Shown here: piece after piece, positions 46,571 through 48,407 of the stretch | How the letters are laid out: each line of letters opens with the position of its first letter | Numbering within the stretch: the stretch's first letter is position 1 | Assembly: GCF_013304385.1 (NCBI RefSeq) | Contig: NZ_JAAITU010000035.1 | Coordinates: forward strand, 1-48,407 | Direction of reading: 5' to 3' | DNA length: 48,407 bases | Source of the DNA: Blautia glucerasea | Lineage (GTDB): Bacteria; Bacillota; Clostridia; Lachnospirales; Lachnospiraceae | The notes under the pieces: model-generated | The model's input: only the letters and a program-made list of their open reading frames with translations | Database searches by the model: none | What the model was told of the DNA's origin: nothing | Translations under genes and position numbers: made by a program

Positions 46571-46711
46571 TTATTGATAAACCATCTCTGTATCCACAAT
46601 CTCCCTTGCACACGATTACATATTGTTCATTCTCGCTACCCATTCCATCTGATTTTCTGCCTTTAACTGTTCCGTGATCCCCTGTGCCTGTTTCATCTGC
46701 TCTACAATTCT
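46571..46711 (-). pseudogene. tnpV: C-terminal relic of a TnpV-like transposon protein
   Basis: The minus strand reads IVEQMKQAQGITEQLKAENQ, MEWVARMNNM, then TAA, then SCAREIVDTEMVYQ and a stop. This is the C-terminal third of a TnpV protein with one premature stop. The 5 prime two thirds are absent. Its first 77 bases are closely similar to the relic at 5934-6010, in the same orientation, so the two relics are direct repeats on either side of the conjugation genes. Confidence 0.7.
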
Positions 46712-46908
46712 TTCAAACCTTAAATACTTATAGTCGTCTGTATCCAAACAAACAAGCCGAAGTCGCACAACAACTTGAAAATCTTATCAACGGAACAACA
46801 GTCCCAGATACTATTATAAAAAAGGAAAAAGAGCTCCTTCGAGCTCTTTTGATTCAGTTCTGTAAACTTGAAGTTGTCAGTTTAGAAAACCGGAAGTCAA
46901 TCAAATAA
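46684..46908 (+). other. Plus-strand open frame, probably a gene fragment
   Basis: A 74-codon frame whose first 10 codons are antisense to the TnpV relic, so its ATG is not a genuine start. From about 46712 it reads FQTLNTYSRLYPNKQAEVAQ, then QLENLINGTTVPDTIIKKEK, which looks protein-like and may be the tail of a lost gene. A hairpin that probably ends the NUDIX transcript (46827-46850) lies inside it, which argues that it is no longer a functional gene. I do not recognise the family. Confidence 0.3.
46820..46850 (-). terminator. Terminator of the NUDIX gene
   Basis: AAAAGAGCTC pairs with GAGCTCTTTT around CTTC (46827-46850). On the minus strand it is followed by TTTTTCCTTTTT. It lies about 50 bases after the NUDIX stop. 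Confidence 0.7.
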
Positions 46909-47517
46909 AGCTTCCCATTTTTCTGATTGCATTGCATTAAAACACATCGCAATTTGTTCTTTATTATTCTTTTCTTCTGCAAGTTCTGGAAGCTCATCAA
47001 TTCCAAAATAATCAAAACCTGTTGTTTCAATATTCGTTTTAAATTGACCGCCCGTCACTTCACATTGCATAAAAATCTTACATACTTTATACGCATATAT
47101 TGGAAGATTATGTTTCTCCCTATCTTGAACAGCAATCACACGTTTTACAGTAACATCAAGTCCTGATTCCTCTTTGACCTCCTTTATTGTATTCTCCTCT
47201 ACGGAAATATCGACATCACACCAACCTCCCGGTAATGACCAAGTACCATTTGCTTCATGAACCAATAATATTTTCCCGTCTTTAAAAATCGCAGCCCTTG
47301 TATCTATTTTAGGAGTCTGATATCCTACATCACTGCAAAATAAATTTTGAACTTTTTCTGTAGATATTTCAGTTTTATAGCTTATCATTTCAGCAGAAAT
47401 TTCTCGGATTCTTTCATATCGTTCTATATCAAATTTGTCCTTTCCATAAAACAAACCACCCTGAGCAATAGCTTGTAATTCTACTGCCCATTTTAGCCAT
47501 TGTTCGTTTTTATTCAT
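46897..47517 (-). CDS. NUDIX hydrolase with N-terminal helical domain
   Basis: A 206-residue protein with AAGGAG before the ATG. Residues 1-65 form the helical N-terminal domain often fused to such hydrolases (LKWAVELQAIAQGGLFYGKD, then YERIREISAEMI). The Nudix domain starts near residue 68 (DTRAAIFKDGKILLVHE), with the box GGWCDVDISVEENTIKEVKE and ESGLDV at about 97-122, containing the metal-binding REUxEE-like KEVKEE. The first E of the consensus box is replaced, as usual in this subfamily. It hydrolyses a nucleotide-linked phosphoanhydride, for example ADP-ribose or a sugar nucleotide; the substrate is not determinable. Confidence 0.88.
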   Translation of the reverse strand: MNKNEQWLKWAVELQAIAQGGLFYGKDKFDIERYERIREISAEMISYKTEISTEKVQNLFCSDVGYQTPKIDTRAAIFKDGKILLVHEANGTWSLPGGWCDVDISVEENTIKEVKEESGLDVTVKRVIAVQDREKHNLPIYAYKVCKIFMQCEVTGGQFKTNIETTGFDYFGIDELPELAEEKNNKEQIAMCFNAMQSEKWEALFD

Positions 47518-47568
47518 AGATTATCGCTCCTTTAAATTCCGAGTTGTTAAACTCTTTCTAACCTCCAT

Positions 47569-47640
47569 CTTCTTGCCCTTCGGACAAGAAGCATCCCTCG
47601 CTCTAAGAGCTCGGTCAATTCCGATTTGCACTTCAAATCG
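47569..47640 (-). promoter_or_regulatory. Structured leader upstream of the NUDIX gene
   Basis: Three hairpins follow each other on the minus strand: CGATTTG/CAAATCG (47640-47622), GCTCT/AGAGC (47610-47600) and CTTCTTGTCC/GGGCAAGAAG (47592-47569). They lie 50-120 bases before the NUDIX start. No T-run follows, so it is not a plain terminator. The compact arrangement suggests a structured RNA or the folded end of a mobile element. Confidence 0.4.
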
Positions 47641-47666
47641 TTTTCTTTATTCTATCATAGCATCCA

Positions 47667-48065
47667 TTATTCCGCCATCAGTCTTTCGAACCAGGTATCC
47701 ATGACAATGATAAACTGGCCTGCTCCTGGCAATTCTTGTAGCATTTCGTCAAGAGTTTTCTGTTTCACATATTTCTGCACATACACCCAACAGGCAATGC
47801 TACTGGCTTCTGATACAATGTCAGCTATGGTTTTGCGCATAAGCTCTTCAAATTCAGTAATTTCTTCTTTTGGGACAACATCATACAGTGTTGGTGCCTG
47901 ATGACTTAATTTTACGCCATTTTCATTTGCATCTTTAAGCAGATTCTTAACTTTTTCTCTTGAATCCTCCGGTACTTTTATGTACTCCCACATAAATGCT
48001 ACCACATCGGACGGTGTGTCTTTTTTAAGTGGTGGTAACTGAATATAATCATTGTTTTCGCTCAT
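47667..48065 (-). CDS. Hypothetical soluble protein
   Basis: A 132-residue protein from the ATG at 48065 (GGAGG, then 8 bases); an ATG at 48071 is too close to that site. It is acidic and helical: PPLKKDTPSDVVAFMWEYIK near the start, a middle helix (PKEEITEFEELMRKTIADIV) and a C-terminal amphipathic part ending MDTWFERLMAE. No membrane segment or known motif is seen. It lies 13 bases after the membrane protein at 48079-48375 on the same strand, so the two form an operon entering from the right edge. I do not recognise it. Confidence 0.5.
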   Translation of the reverse strand: MSENNDYIQLPPLKKDTPSDVVAFMWEYIKVPEDSREKVKNLLKDANENGVKLSHQAPTLYDVVPKEEITEFEELMRKTIADIVSEASSIACWVYVQKYVKQKTLDEMLQELPGAGQFIIVMDTWFERLMAE

Positions 48066-48078
48066 TTTCATATCCTCC

Positions 48079-48375
48079 TCACGATATAATAAAATCAATA
48101 ATGCGTTCTCTTGTCATGTCCAGTACAGTATCTACGAACACTCCTGCAAAAAGGATCAGATACAGAATTACACTCAGCGAAAACAGAAATGCAACCTGTA
48201 CCCAGTCATGGTAACAGTATGCAGTCGCTATAATCAACAAAGTGAATATAAACCCAAGGATCCCTCTGACAACCGCATAAGTCTGTACTGTCATCTTTAC
48301 TGCCAGTCCGATCACAAAAAGGATCAGCCATACCGGCAGTAATAATATTTTCCCAGCAAGTTTTAAAATAAACAT
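48079..48375 (-). CDS. Membrane protein with about three helices
   Basis: A 98-residue protein from the ATG at 48375 (AGGAGG 5 bases before; an in-frame GTG at 48381 lies within that site). Hydrophobic segments lie near residues 7-27, 36-55 and 60-82, followed by a short charged tail (DMTRERIIDFIIS). No family recognised. Its A/G-rich ribosome site and the operon with the next gene suggest the edge of another accessory block continuing beyond the window. Confidence 0.55.
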   Translation of the reverse strand: MFILKLAGKILLLPVWLILFVIGLAVKMTVQTYAVVRGILGFIFTLLIIATAYCYHDWVQVAFLFSLSVILYLILFAGVFVDTVLDMTRERIIDFIIS

Positions 48376-48407
48376 GTGCACCTCCTATCTTACCAGTCCT
48401 GGCATAT

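Noticed and set aside
1-48407. CRISPR arrays, rRNA or tRNA genes
   Set aside because: No regularly spaced repeats and no cloverleaf or rRNA-like sequence were seen; the adhesin repeats are coding.

Overview
The window looks like chromosomal accessory DNA from a gut-type member of the Clostridia, most likely Lachnospiraceae or a close relative. The evidence is AGGAGG-type ribosome binding sites, the Tn1549/CTn-like conjugation gene order, proteins of the Maff2, DUF4315, DUF4366 and TTRAP families, and TnpV relics. This placement is inferred from gene content only. I saw no rRNA, tRNA or CRISPR array.

Region by region: (1) 0-5.3 kb is a visibly AT-rich block of small membrane and PH-like proteins of unknown function, nearly all on the minus strand. 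(2) 5.3-6.5 kb is decayed DNA with a TnpV relic and a small gene broken by an in-frame TGA. (3) 6.46-10.5 kb reads on the plus strand: a 42-bp box, a hairpin-rich probable oriT, mobC, a relaxase, then a nucleotide cassette (DUF1599/Nmad1, a ThyX-like protein, dUTPase) and an Xre regulator. (4) 10.6-11.5 kb holds a lipoprotein-like or exported protein and a second Xre regulator. (5) 11.7-36.7 kb reads on the minus strand and is the conjugation module: sigma-like factor, giant SpaA/Cna-B adhesin, PcfB, VirD4, Maff2, VirB6, PrgI, VirB4, NlpC/P60 hydrolase, DUF4315, DUF4366, topoisomerase III, DUF5688, a JAB-ArdC-YodL fusion, TTRAP and a YodL-DUF4316 protein. (6) 36.9-41.2 kb has a Y-family polymerase/YolD cassette, transcribed away from an Xre-ImmA type regulator pair across a region of repeated operators, plus a CpXC protein. 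(7) 41.2-46.5 kb holds a DUF6219 protein, a frameshifted relic of a BlaR1/class D beta-lactamase domain, and a response regulator/histidine kinase/ABC transporter operon. (8) 46.5-48.4 kb has a second TnpV relic, a NUDIX hydrolase with a structured leader, and the edge of another accessory block.

How it works together: the relaxase and MobC should nick oriT, VirD4 should deliver the DNA-relaxase complex to a VirB4/VirB6/PrgI-type channel, and the NlpC/3D hydrolase should open the wall. TopB, the JAB-ArdC protein and the nucleotide cassette may help the incoming strand replicate and escape restriction. The most interesting signal is a near-identical box of about 42 bp upstream of four transcription units of the element: mobC/relaxase, sigma-like factor, adhesin and topB. 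It contains a TGTAAA-N17-CGTTAT arrangement that looks like a promoter, and the element itself encodes a sigma-region-4 protein. That makes an element-specific regulon a reasonable, testable idea. Two genes (dUTPase and the NlpC/P60 protein) also appear to start at AUA codons behind strong Shine-Dalgarno sequences. No integrase or recombinase gene lies in the window, so the ends of the element are either outside it or lost.
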